This document shows positions 16,976-24,706 of a DNA stretch of 64,000 bases, piece by piece. The notes under the pieces were generated by a model. That model had not been told where the DNA came from and did not search any database. It was given only the letters and a program-made list of their open reading frames with translations. The DNA is taken from NCBI RefSeq assembly GCF_014197145.1, contig NZ_JACIEZ010000003.1, positions 459,300 through 523,299 of the forward strand, in the 5' to 3' direction. Within the stretch, counting starts at the first letter, position 1; each line of letters begins with the position of its first letter. Source of the stretch: Gellertiella hungarica. GTDB lineage: Bacteria; Pseudomonadota; Alphaproteobacteria; Rhizobiales; Rhizobiaceae. Position numbers and translations under genes: made by a program.

Positions 16976-19816
16976 TTATTCCGCTTCACTGACCCGCGCA
17001 AGCGCAGCCAGAAGGTTAGAGCGCTGGGTCAGAAGCTCTTCGTGCCGGGCGCGTTCGGCGGCAACCACCTCGGGATTGGCATTGGCGACGAACTTTTCGT
17101 TCGAAAGCTTGCCGGCAATGCGCCCCATTTCCTGGTCGACCTTGGCGAGGGCCTTTTCGAGGCGCGCCTTTTCTGCGGCGACGTCGATCAGGGCGCCGAG
17201 GGGCAGGCAGGCGGTCGCCTCGCCGACGACGATCTGGGCGGAGCCCTTCGGCGCGGCGTCGGCAAAGGAGATGCCGTCGATGCGGGCGAGACGCTTGATG
17301 GCTGCTTCATGCCGGTCGAGGCGCTCGCGCACGATGCCGTGCGCCCCCACCATGACCAGCGGCGAGATGGCTGCGGGTGGGACATTCATTTCGGCCCGCG
17401 CCGAACGGATACCGGATACCAGGTCGATCAGCCAGTTGATCTCGTCGGCAGCCGCATCGTCGGCGAAGGACGGTGCCGGCCAGTCGGCATGGCAGAGCAG
17501 CGTCGGGCGAATGGCGCCCTCGCCTGCCGTGTGCGCCCACAGCTCTTCCGTCATGAAAGGCATGAAGGGGTGGAGAAGCTTGTAGGTTTCCTCGAGCACA
17601 TAGGCCGCGCAGGCCTGCGCTTCGGCCTTGGCCGTCTCGTCCTCGCCGCCGAAGACGGGCTTCAGAAGTTCGAGATACCAGTCGCAGAACTGGTTCCAGA
17701 CGAAGCGGTAGAGGGCACCGGCGGCATCGTTGAAGCGATGCGTCTCGATGGCTTCCGTTACGTCACGTTCCGTACGGGCAAGCTCCGTCAGGATCCAGCG
17801 GTTGATGGTCAGCCGCGTGCTGTCGGGGTTGAAGTGCGGATCGCGCTTCACGCCGTTCATCTCGGCAAACCGGGTGGCATTCCAGAGCTTGGTGCCGAAA
17901 TTGCGGTAGCCGGCGATGCGGGCCGGATCGAGCTTCACGTCGCGGCCCTGGGCGGCCATGATCGCAAGCGTGAAGCGCAGGGCATCCGCGCCGTATTCGT
18001 CGATCAGTTCCAGCGGGTCGATGACGTTGCCCTTGGACTTCGACATCTTCTGCCCGTTCTTGTCGCGCACCAGCGCATGGACGTAGACGGTGTGGAAGGG
18101 CTCGACCGGATTGCCGTCCTCATCCTTCATGAAGTGCAGCGCCATCATCATCATGCGGGCGACCCAGAAGAAGATGATGTCGAAGCCGGTCACCAGCACG
18201 TCGGTCTGGTAGTATTTCGCCAGTTCCGGCGTCTCGTCCGGCCAGCCGAGCGTGGAGAAGGGCCACAGCGCGGAGGAGAACCAGGTGTCGAGCACGTCCT
18301 CGTCGCGGGTCAGGATCTCGCCCGGCTGGAAATTCTCGAGCTTTTCCTGAACCCAGGCCTTCCACGGGCCCTCATGGGCCAGATAGTGCTGGACGGCGGC
18401 GTCGAGTGCCTCTTCCTCGGTCTTCTCGACGAAGACCTGCCCATCGGGACCATACCAGGCGGGAATCTGGTGACCCCACCAGAGCTGGCGCGAAATGCAC
18501 CACGGCTGGATGTTTTCCATCCATTCGTAATAGGTCTTCTCCCAGTTCTTCGGCACGAACTTGGTGCGGCCTTCGCGGACGGAAGCGATTGCCGGTTGGG
18601 CGAGCGTCTTCGCATCCACATACCACTGCTCGGTGAGCCTCGGCTCGATCGGCACGCCCCCGCGGTCGCCATGGGGGACCATGTGCTTGTGCGGCTCGAT
18701 GCGGTCGACGAGCTCCCGCTCCTCCAGAAGCTCGACGATGCGCTTGCGGGCGGCAAAGCGGTCCATGCCGTCGAGTTCGTTCCAGATGGTCGCGTGCTCG
18801 GCGCTTGCCTCCAGGCCTTCGAGGAAATCCTCGTTGCCCAGAATGGCGATGCGGCCCTCGATGCTGAGAATGTTGATCTGGCGCAGGCCCGCGCGCTTGC
18901 CGACCTCGAAGTCGTTGAAGTCATGGGCGGGCGTCATCTTGACGGCGCCGGTGCCCGCGGTGGGATCCGGATACTCGTCCGCAACGATCGGAATGCGGCG
19001 GCCGGTCAGCGGCAGGACGACATGCTTGCCGACGATGGCCTTGTAGCGCTTGTCGTCGGGATGGACGGCAACGCCCGTATCGCCCAGCATGGTTTCCGGG
19101 CGGGTGGTTGCGACGACCAGATAGTCGCGCGTCTCGTATTCGGTCGGGTTGCCTTCCTCGTCGAAGGCGACCGGGTGCTGGTAGGTCACGCCCGATTCCA
19201 GCGGATAGCGCAGATGCCACAGGTTGCCGTTGACCTCGACCTGCTCCACCTCGAGGTCGGAAATGGCGGTCAGCAGCTTCGGATCCCAGTTGACCAGCCG
19301 CTTGTCCTTGTAGATCAGGCCTTCCTTGTAGAGCTGCACGAAGACGTCGAGCACGGCGCGGGACAGGCCCTCATCCATGGTGAAGCGTTCGCGCGACCAG
19401 TCGCAGGAAGCGCCGAGCCGCTTGAGCTGGTTGAAGATCAGGCCACCGGATTCGGCTTTCCACTCCCATACCTTGTCGATGAAGGCTTCGCGGCCCATGT
19501 CGCGGCGGTGCTGCTGCCGTTCCATGAGCTTGCGCTCGACCACCATCTGGGTGGCGATGCCGGCATGGTCCATGCCCGGCTGCCAGAGAACGTCCTTGCC
19601 GCGCATCCGCTCGAAGCGGACCATGATGTCCTGCAGCGTGTTGTTCAGCGCATGGCCCATGTGCAGCGAGCCCGTCACGTTCGGCGGCGGGATCACCACG
19701 CAGAAGGTTTCCGCACCCGGCTTGGCGTTCGCGCCGGCGCGAAACGCGTCGTTTTCGTCCCAGGCCTTGGCGATCTTCGGTTCAACGGTGGCGGAATCGT
19801 AAGTCTTGTCGAGCAT
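16976..19816 (-). CDS. valS: Valyl-tRNA synthetase
   Basis: This class I synthetase has editing activity against Thr-tRNA-Val. The 946-residue protein has PPPNVTGSLHMGHALNNTLQD (HIGH motif), WQPGMDHAGIATQMVVE, and an editing (CP1) domain with TTRPETMLGDTGVAVHPDD and TGAVKMTPAHDFNDFE. The KMSKS motif is NGQKMSKSKGNVIDPLELIDEYGADALRFTLA. The protein ends in the ValRS-specific C-terminal coiled coil (AAEKARLEKALAKVDQEMGRIAGKLSNEKFVANA). ATG 19816 (MLDKTYDSATVEPKIAKAW) is the conserved start; an ATG four codons upstream is possible. Confidence 0.96.
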   Translation of the reverse strand: MLDKTYDSATVEPKIAKAWDENDAFRAGANAKPGAETFCVVIPPPNVTGSLHMGHALNNTLQDIMVRFERMRGKDVLWQPGMDHAGIATQMVVERKLMERQQHRRDMGREAFIDKVWEWKAESGGLIFNQLKRLGASCDWSRERFTMDEGLSRAVLDVFVQLYKEGLIYKDKRLVNWDPKLLTAISDLEVEQVEVNGNLWHLRYPLESGVTYQHPVAFDEEGNPTEYETRDYLVVATTRPETMLGDTGVAVHPDDKRYKAIVGKHVVLPLTGRRIPIVADEYPDPTAGTGAVKMTPAHDFNDFEVGKRAGLRQINILSIEGRIAILGNEDFLEGLEASAEHATIWNELDGMDRFAARKRIVELLEERELVDRIEPHKHMVPHGDRGGVPIEPRLTEQWYVDAKTLAQPAIASVREGRTKFVPKNWEKTYYEWMENIQPWCISRQLWWGHQIPAWYGPDGQVFVEKTEEEALDAAVQHYLAHEGPWKAWVQEKLENFQPGEILTRDEDVLDTWFSSALWPFSTLGWPDETPELAKYYQTDVLVTGFDIIFFWVARMMMMALHFMKDEDGNPVEPFHTVYVHALVRDKNGQKMSKSKGNVIDPLELIDEYGADALRFTLAIMAAQGRDVKLDPARIAGYRNFGTKLWNATRFAEMNGVKRDPHFNPDSTRLTINRWILTELARTERDVTEAIETHRFNDAAGALYRFVWNQFCDWYLELLKPVFGGEDETAKAEAQACAAYVLEETYKLLHPFMPFMTEELWAHTAGEGAIRPTLLCHADWPAPSFADDAAADEINWLIDLVSGIRSARAEMNVPPAAISPLVMVGAHGIVRERLDRHEAAIKRLARIDGISFADAAPKGSAQIVVGEATACLPLGALIDVAAEKARLEKALAKVDQEMGRIAGKLSNEKFVANANPEVVAAERARHEELLTQRSNLLAALARVSEAE

Positions 19817-19883
19817 TTGGCAGACCATGCGTGAGGGAAAATACGGGCCTCAGGGTAAATAGGATGGCTCTGCCCGAGTCAAT

Positions 19884-19907
19884 AAAAAAGCCGCCCCCGC
19901 GCGGGGC
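19884..19907 (-). terminator. Terminator of the 58-residue membrane protein gene
   Basis: On the minus strand, GCCCCGCGCGGGGGC is followed by GGCTTTTTTATT. It starts about 9 bp after the stop of the small gene and isolates it from valS. Confidence 0.8.
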
Positions 19908-19913
19908 ACCGGG

Positions 19914-20090
19914 CTACCGGTCCGCGGCTGCCGCGCTCCGTTCCCCGGCGGAAAGGCGCCGCATCTCCACCCGGTATCGAAGCACGATGCCTGTCATGGC
20001 AACGGCAAAGAAGGGGATCGAAAGAACCCACACGGCCTTCACCCAGTCGGGCGAGGAACGGTAGAAATCGAGGATCGAAATGCTGTCCAT
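19914..20090 (-). CDS. Small single-span membrane protein (58 residues)
   Basis: This 58-residue protein starts MDSISILDFYRSSPDWVKAV and has one strongly hydrophobic stretch (WVLSIPFFAVAMTGIVLRY, about residues 21-39) followed by a basic/Ala-rich tail. The start is well supported, with CAGGAGGTC seven bases upstream of the ATG. It has its own terminator downstream. No domain is recognised. The topology suggests a small inner-membrane protein with a short tail. It lies between valS and popZ on the same strand. The gene is too short for many gene finders, and the ribosome site plus terminator are the main reasons to call it real. Confidence 0.7.
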   Translation of the reverse strand: MDSISILDFYRSSPDWVKAVWVLSIPFFAVAMTGIVLRYRVEMRRLSAGERSAAAADR

Positions 20091-20093
20091 GCG

Positions 20094-20204
20094 TCAGACC
20101 TCCTGAAAAGGTCCGCCAGGGCGGGATGCCCTGGCGGCCGGGGAGTTCAAACGTCGCACAACGACGACCGCCCTGCCCTTTACACTCGCGAGAATGCTGG
20201 ACAT
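20094..20204 (-). promoter_or_regulatory. Leader region with 36-codon ORF and 10-bp hairpin
   Basis: Directly upstream of the 58-residue membrane protein, a short frame (MSSILASVKGRAVVVVRRLN... to ...GGPFQEV, ATG at 20204) ends with its TGA overlapping the ribosome-binding site of the membrane protein gene. Within it lies a perfect 10-bp inverted repeat, CCGCCAGGGC / GCCCTGGCGG with a 5-base loop (20113-20137). Together they could couple or attenuate translation of the downstream gene. Whether the 36-residue peptide is made is unknown. Confidence 0.35.
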
Positions 20205-20381
20205 GCGACAGGGCCTCCCCGGCCATGACTGGCTAGGGCTGTTGTAGCCGGGTATTGTCATATTCGACAATAGCCGTGTTGCGCGGGAAGTTTGAAGTCC
20301 CGGCCCGAACGATCGGTTCAGGCGCACCTACATTAGCATGGACTTCTTTTTGCGAAAGTCCCCGAGAGGGAGGCAGCCAAC
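20205..20381. other. Remainder of the intergenic stretch between the small membrane protein and popZ
   Basis: This stretch probably carries the minus-strand promoter of the small membrane protein. No further gene or structured element is visible before the popZ terminator. Confidence 0.35.
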
Positions 20382-20405
20382 AAAAAAGGGGGCCGAGGCC
20401 CCCTT
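20382..20405 (-). terminator. Rho-independent terminator of popZ
   Basis: On the minus strand, GGGGGCC-TC-GGCCCCC is followed by TTTTTTG, about 26 bp past the popZ stop. Confidence 0.88.
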
Positions 20406-20430
20406 CGCGAATCGACGACGCCGTCAGGTT

Positions 20431-21357
20431 TCAACGGCGCGGGCCACGGGCCACGCGCTCGATCTCCTCGCGCACGAGACGCTCCACCAGCGTCGGGAGG
20501 TTGTCATCGAGCCATTCCTGCAGCATGGGGCGGAGCAGGTCCTGGGCGATTTCATCGAGAGAGCGCTGTGCGGTGAGGTTCACCATTTCCGCCAGTTCGT
20601 GGAAGGAGCGTGCGACCTGTTCACCGGTTTCGCGCGAAACCAGAGAGGTAACCTGTTCCTGAAGGTCGACCTTGGGCGCCTCGAACGGCCTTTCCTCGGC
20701 TGTGACCGGCTCATCCATAAGGGCGGCCGCGGCTTCGGCCAGACTGTCGATCTGCGGCGCTGCGGCCGGTTCTTCGCTCCGGGTTTCGCGAAGCTCTTCC
20801 GCTGCGGGCTGTGCCGGAGCGGAAGTTGGACGGGCGATGGCCTCCACGGGGCGGATGACAGGTGCGGCGCGCAGTTCAACGGCGCGTGCGGTTTCGGGCT
20901 CCGGCGCAGGCGGCGCGACGCGGGCCGTCTCCGTGCGTTCGGAAGCGGCGCGGACACGGGCGGCGACATCCGCCAGCGAGATGGAGCGGGCTTCCTCCTC
21001 ACGGCGCGGCGCAGGGGGCTGCTCTGCCGGCGAATTGGCTGCAAGCGGCGGAGAAACGGCAGCGGCCGGCTGCGGACGAACCTGGGAAACGGCCACCGGG
21101 CGTTCCACCGGCTGGTTCTGGGGAGCGGCCTGAGGCGCCGGACGCGCAGCAGGCACGAAGGACGGAAGCTCGTCCTCGATCGTCAGGCGGATCTCGTCAA
21201 CCAGCGCCGCACCCTGATCTTCCTCGACCACATCCATGGAAGCCAGACGCGCCAGCTCGGAATTGGCCTGATCGGGCTCGTTGCTTTCGATGATCCGGCG
21301 GATGGAGGCCAGAATTTCTTCCATGGAGGGTTCACGCGCTACACTTGGCTGAGCCAT
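20431..21357 (-). CDS. popZ: PopZ-family polar organizing protein (DUF2497)
   Basis: PopZ forms a polar protein matrix that anchors ParB/origin and cell-cycle regulators in alphaproteobacteria. The 308-residue protein begins MAQPSVAREPSMEEILASIRRIIES, the conserved N-terminal client-binding helix of PopZ/DUF2497 proteins. It has a long Pro/Ala/Glu-rich linker (about 60-230). It ends in the conserved helical oligomerisation region (SLDEIAQDLLRPMLQEWLDDNLPTLVERLVREEIERVARGPRR). ATG 21357 gives the canonical start. The position between valS and tolC is conserved in Rhizobiaceae. The name rests on the two conserved ends; the linker is not diagnostic. Confidence 0.82.
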   Translation of the reverse strand: MAQPSVAREPSMEEILASIRRIIESNEPDQANSELARLASMDVVEEDQGAALVDEIRLTIEDELPSFVPAARPAPQAAPQNQPVERPVAVSQVRPQPAAAVSPPLAANSPAEQPPAPRREEEARSISLADVAARVRAASERTETARVAPPAPEPETARAVELRAAPVIRPVEAIARPTSAPAQPAAEELRETRSEEPAAAPQIDSLAEAAAALMDEPVTAEERPFEAPKVDLQEQVTSLVSRETGEQVARSFHELAEMVNLTAQRSLDEIAQDLLRPMLQEWLDDNLPTLVERLVREEIERVARGPRR

Positions 21358-21594
21358 AACATTCCCCGTTTCAATCCTCGTTCCGCATGCCCGGAAACAG
21401 AAAGCCGGAAAGGCACCTGCCCTGGTGGCCGCGATATCGCCAGCGCTACGGACAAACAACAGTCGTCAGCCATCCGTTCCGCTTCGATTACCCCGAAGAC
21501 TACGGGAAACCCGAACGGAAAAAAACAGCGTGAATCAACAATTAAGGATGATGCACAGGATTTATGGCCGCGCGGTGGCGGCCATGAACGCGAT

Positions 21595-22983
21595 TTACTT
21601 GATGTCGACGGTGCGAAGGCCGAACCACTTGTCCTTGACGGCCTCGTAGTGGTCGTTGGAGCGGTATTCCGCGACCTGAAGACCCTGGTCGGCCACAGTC
21701 AGGCGACCCATCGCAGCGAGTGCGGAATAGCTGGCGACCACGGCATTGCGGCCGGACTGGGCGAGGCTTTCCTTGGCGTTCAACACCTGCTGCTGTGCAT
21801 TCAGCACATCCAGCGTGGTTGCCTGTCCGACATTGCGCTCCTCGATCACGCCCTCAAGCGCGAGCTTGGCGGCATTGAGCTGCTGCTGGTTGGCGCTGAT
21901 GGCGGCCTGTGCGGCCTCCAGCTGGGCATAGGCCGACACGACCATCTGCTGGATCTGCGCGCGGACGGAGTCGACGCGGATCTGCTGTGCACCCAGATTT
22001 TCCTTGGCCTGGCGAATGCGGCCATATTCGGCGCCGCCCTGGTAGATCGGGATCGTCACCTGCGCGGTGATGGAACCGGCCGTGCTGTCATTGCCGGCGG
22101 AGGAGAGGAAGCCCCCCTCCAGATCGGAGCCGGAGCGGCCGACGGTGCCCTTCAGGGAAACGCCGGGCAGAAGCGTGCCGTTTGCCTCATCGACCTGATA
22201 GCCGGCGGCATCCACCGCGTGTAGCGCGGCCTTGACCGAGGGGTGCTGGGTCATCGCAACCTGGACGGCGCTGTCCAGCTGGCGCGGCAGGCCGCTGGAA
22301 GCGGGAGCCGGCTGGCGGATGTCGCGCGGCTCTTCGCCGACGATCTGGACATAGGTGGCGCGGCTGATCTTCAGCTGGGCAACGGCAGCGGCAAGCAGCG
22401 CCTTGCCGGCGGCAAGCTGCGCTTCCGCCTGGCTGACATCGGTGCGGGTGCCCTCACCCACGTCGAGGCGGGTCTTGGCGGCGTTCAGCTGCTCGTTGAG
22501 GAAGGCGAGGTTCTGCTTGCGGATGGCGACGACCTGCTGGTCGCGCGCGATATCCGCATAGGCCTGGACCGCGGACAGCAGGATCTGGATCTCGTTGGCC
22601 TTCAGGTTTTCCTGCCCGGCATAAACGCCCGATTCGGCCGAGCGAACCCTGCTCAGTGTCTGAAATCCGTCGAAAATGACCTGGGTGATGGAGATGCCGA
22701 CTTCGCCGGAACGGTAGGTGTAATCATCCGCACCCGAGCTCATGTCCCGCACGTTGGTGACGGTGCCCGACGCGGAGGCGCCGATCTGGGGCCGGTAGCC
22801 GGCCTTGGCGATCGTGACGTTTTCATCCGTGGCGCGCAGGGCGGCCCGGGCGGAGTTCAGATCGGGATTGTTGGCATATGCCTTTGCAAGGGCGCCTTTC
22901 AGGCTCTCTGCCGAGACAGGCGCCGCGGTGGCGAAAACCAGGGGAAGCGCGACTGCGGCCAGCAAAATCTTACGAAATGACAC
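21595..22983 (-). CDS. tolC: TolC-family outer membrane efflux protein
   Basis: This is the outer-membrane channel of type I secretion and RND/MFS efflux systems. The protein of about 462 residues has a signal peptide (ILLAAVALPLVFATAAPVSA) followed by SLKGALAKAYANNPDLNSARAALRATDENV. The two OEP repeats of alternating beta-hairpins and long helices follow, with NEIQILLSAVQAYADIARDQQVV and the second-half equivalent QQMVVSAYAQLEAAQAAISANQQQLNAAK. The start is GTG at 22983, preceded by GGAG seven bases upstream. The in-frame ATG further upstream would place about 30 unrelated residues before the signal peptide. It could serve the RTX protein encoded at 28-31 kb, although no type I ABC/MFP genes are visible here. 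Confidence 0.9.
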   Translation of the reverse strand: MSFRKILLAAVALPLVFATAAPVSAESLKGALAKAYANNPDLNSARAALRATDENVTIAKAGYRPQIGASASGTVTNVRDMSSGADDYTYRSGEVGISITQVIFDGFQTLSRVRSAESGVYAGQENLKANEIQILLSAVQAYADIARDQQVVAIRKQNLAFLNEQLNAAKTRLDVGEGTRTDVSQAEAQLAAGKALLAAAVAQLKISRATYVQIVGEEPRDIRQPAPASSGLPRQLDSAVQVAMTQHPSVKAALHAVDAAGYQVDEANGTLLPGVSLKGTVGRSGSDLEGGFLSSAGNDSTAGSITAQVTIPIYQGGAEYGRIRQAKENLGAQQIRVDSVRAQIQQMVVSAYAQLEAAQAAISANQQQLNAAKLALEGVIEERNVGQATTLDVLNAQQQVLNAKESLAQSGRNAVVASYSALAAMGRLTVADQGLQVAEYRSNDHYEAVKDKWFGLRTVDIK

Positions 22984-23183
22984 TGTCAATCTCCAAATCC
23001 GAAATCCGGGGAAGGGCAGCGATTGCCCCGGAACCCCGTCCCGCTGCGGCTCAACATGGAGACGCCGACGGTTTACCACAATGAGTTTGTTTACGAAAAA
23101 AAAGCGATTTGTATCGTGCTATCGCGCTTGTTGCCCGGACGCAACAGAAAGCTTCGCTTCGTTCCGTAAACCTGCATCCTTGC

Positions 23184-23828
23184 TCAGAACTGGAATTCAA
23201 CGGCCTTGCGGAAACCGGGCAAGGGCTTCACGGCGGTGTTGAATTCGGGCGTGCCGCCGATGGTGCCGCGTTCCTTGACGAAGAGATGGGCGCGCGAGGC
23301 ATTGCCGTAACCGATGACCGCAATCAGGCGCCCGCCATCCTTCATCTGCTGGAACAGCTGTTCCGGGATCTCCTCGACCGCGCCATTGAGGAAGACGAGA
23401 TCATAGGGACCGTCCGACGCAGCCCCCTTCTCGAGGTCGCCGGAAACGATCTTGACGTTTTCCGAGGAAGAAAGGTTCTTCCGCGCGGTGTCGGCGAGCG
23501 CGGCATCACTCTCCACGGAGACGACCGAACCGGCCAGCAGCGCCAGCAGCGCGGTCACGTAACCGGTGCCGGTGCCGATCTCCAGCACGCGATCTTCCCG
23601 CGATACGGCAGCGAGCTGCAGGAGCTTTGCCACCGGCGAGGCGTGGGTCAGATAGCGCCCCGGGGCAAGCTCGATGTCCTTGTCCACGTAGGCGAGAGCC
23701 TTGAGATGCTCGGGCACGAAGTTTTCGCGCGGAACCGTCAGGAACGCCGAAAGAACGGAGTGCGAGGTGACATCGGTCGTGCGCACCTGATTATCCACCA
23801 TCTTCACGCGCTGGGCTTCGTAGTCCAT
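23184..23828 (-). CDS. Protein-L-isoaspartate O-methyltransferase family protein
   Basis: This is a Rossmann-fold SAM methyltransferase of the PCMT family, which in the classic case repairs isoaspartyl residues. The protein of about 214 residues has MVDNQVRTTDVTSHSVLSAFLTVPRENFVP and DIELAPGRYLTHASPVAKLLQLA (PCMT N-terminal region), the SAM-binding motif VLEIGTGTGYVTALLALLAG and a later VFLNGAVEEIPEQLF. Rhizobial homologues next to tolC are usually annotated as PCMT. ATG 23828 has GGGGA five bases upstream; ATG 23846 is an alternative. True isoaspartyl activity is not certain, since the family's catalytic Ser region reads SPVAKL here. Confidence 0.82.
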   Translation of the reverse strand: MDYEAQRVKMVDNQVRTTDVTSHSVLSAFLTVPRENFVPEHLKALAYVDKDIELAPGRYLTHASPVAKLLQLAAVSREDRVLEIGTGTGYVTALLALLAGSVVSVESDAALADTARKNLSSSENVKIVSGDLEKGAASDGPYDLVFLNGAVEEIPEQLFQQMKDGGRLIAVIGYGNASRAHLFVKERGTIGGTPEFNTAVKPLPGFRKAVEFQF

Positions 23829-24169
23829 CAGTTTCCCCATTTCCATGCGCTGCCGTCCCGGCGCGCAGCCATTTCGATTGAACCCATCAGTTCGATTGAC
23901 TCGTCATATCCGTGCCGGCCAAAGCTTTCAAGGCTTGCTGCGGCTGTGTAAACAGAAACCGGCCTTGTTGCCATCTTGCGACAGCACACCCTGAGCTGTC
24001 CATGGAAATTGCGCGTTACCCCCGGCAAACGGGACGCAGCGCATTGCCGCAGCCCGCCACCAGACGTCCGTGGCGCCGCGATTTTCGATATTCCTACATT
24101 TTTATCGTACAATATTAGACCTCTTTAAATGGTTGCAACCTAAAACGTTATTTCGAACGGGGGTGACCG
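23829..24169. promoter_or_regulatory. Divergent intergenic region, PCMT gene / H-NOX gene
   Basis: About 340 bp separates two divergent genes and must hold both promoters. The half nearest the H-NOX gene (24080-24150) is distinctly AT-rich (ATTTTTATCGTACAATATT) and is the likely promoter area. I see no clear FNR/FixK-type or NnrR-type palindrome. Confidence 0.4.
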
Positions 24170-24706
24170 ATGAAAGGCGTAATCTTCAATCTCTTGGAAA
24201 AAGTCGTCAGCGACGAGTTCGGGCCTGATGTGTGGGACGACCTGATCGAGGCGTCCGGTGCCAGCGGCGCCTACACCTCGCTCGGCAATTACGACGATGC
24301 CGAAATCGAGGCGCTGGTCGCTGCGGCTTCGCGCAAGCTCGGCCTCAGCCGTGCCGATATCCTGCACTGGTTCGGGGTAAAGGCAATTCCCATCCTGCGG
24401 CAGCTCTACCCTGCCCTTTTCGACGGTCACCAGACCTCGCGGGATTTCGTGCTCTCGGTCAACGAGATCATCCATCCGGAGGTCCTGAAGCTTTATCCGC
24501 AGGCGGCCTGCCCGTTCTTCCACATGCAGCGCCGCGACGGCGAGACCGTGGAGCTGAATTACGAATCCCGCCGTGACCTGATCGACCTTGCCCATGGCTT
24601 CATCGATGGCGCCGCAAGCGTCTACGGTGACCGGGTGTCGGTGGAACACGGCGTTCCCACCGAGGAAGGCCGCGTCGAAAGCCTCACGGTGCGGTGGCAG
24701 ACATGA
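24170..24706 (+). CDS. H-NOX haem nitric oxide sensor protein
   Basis: This is a stand-alone H-NOX (HNOB) domain that binds haem and senses NO. All hallmark residues are present in the 178-residue protein: proximal haem ligand His102 (NEIIHPEVLKLYP), Pro115, and the haem-propionate motif Tyr131-x-Ser133-x-Arg135 (LNYESRRDL). The start has GGGGG six bases upstream. Its stop codon overlaps the start of the downstream GGDEF-EAL gene (ATGA), so the two proteins are made together. Established H-NOX/diguanylate-cyclase pairs let NO binding control c-di-GMP, and that is the likely role here. Confidence 0.93.
   Translation: MKGVIFNLLEKVVSDEFGPDVWDDLIEASGASGAYTSLGNYDDAEIEALVAAASRKLGLSRADILHWFGVKAIPILRQLYPALFDGHQTSRDFVLSVNEIIHPEVLKLYPQAACPFFHMQRRDGETVELNYESRRDLIDLAHGFIDGAASVYGDRVSVEHGVPTEEGRVESLTVRWQT

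Noticed and set aside
17042..19834. Long plus-strand frame opposite valS (about 930 codons)
   Set aside because: It is an antisense shadow of valS, rich in His/Gly/Arg/Asp with no recognisable motif.
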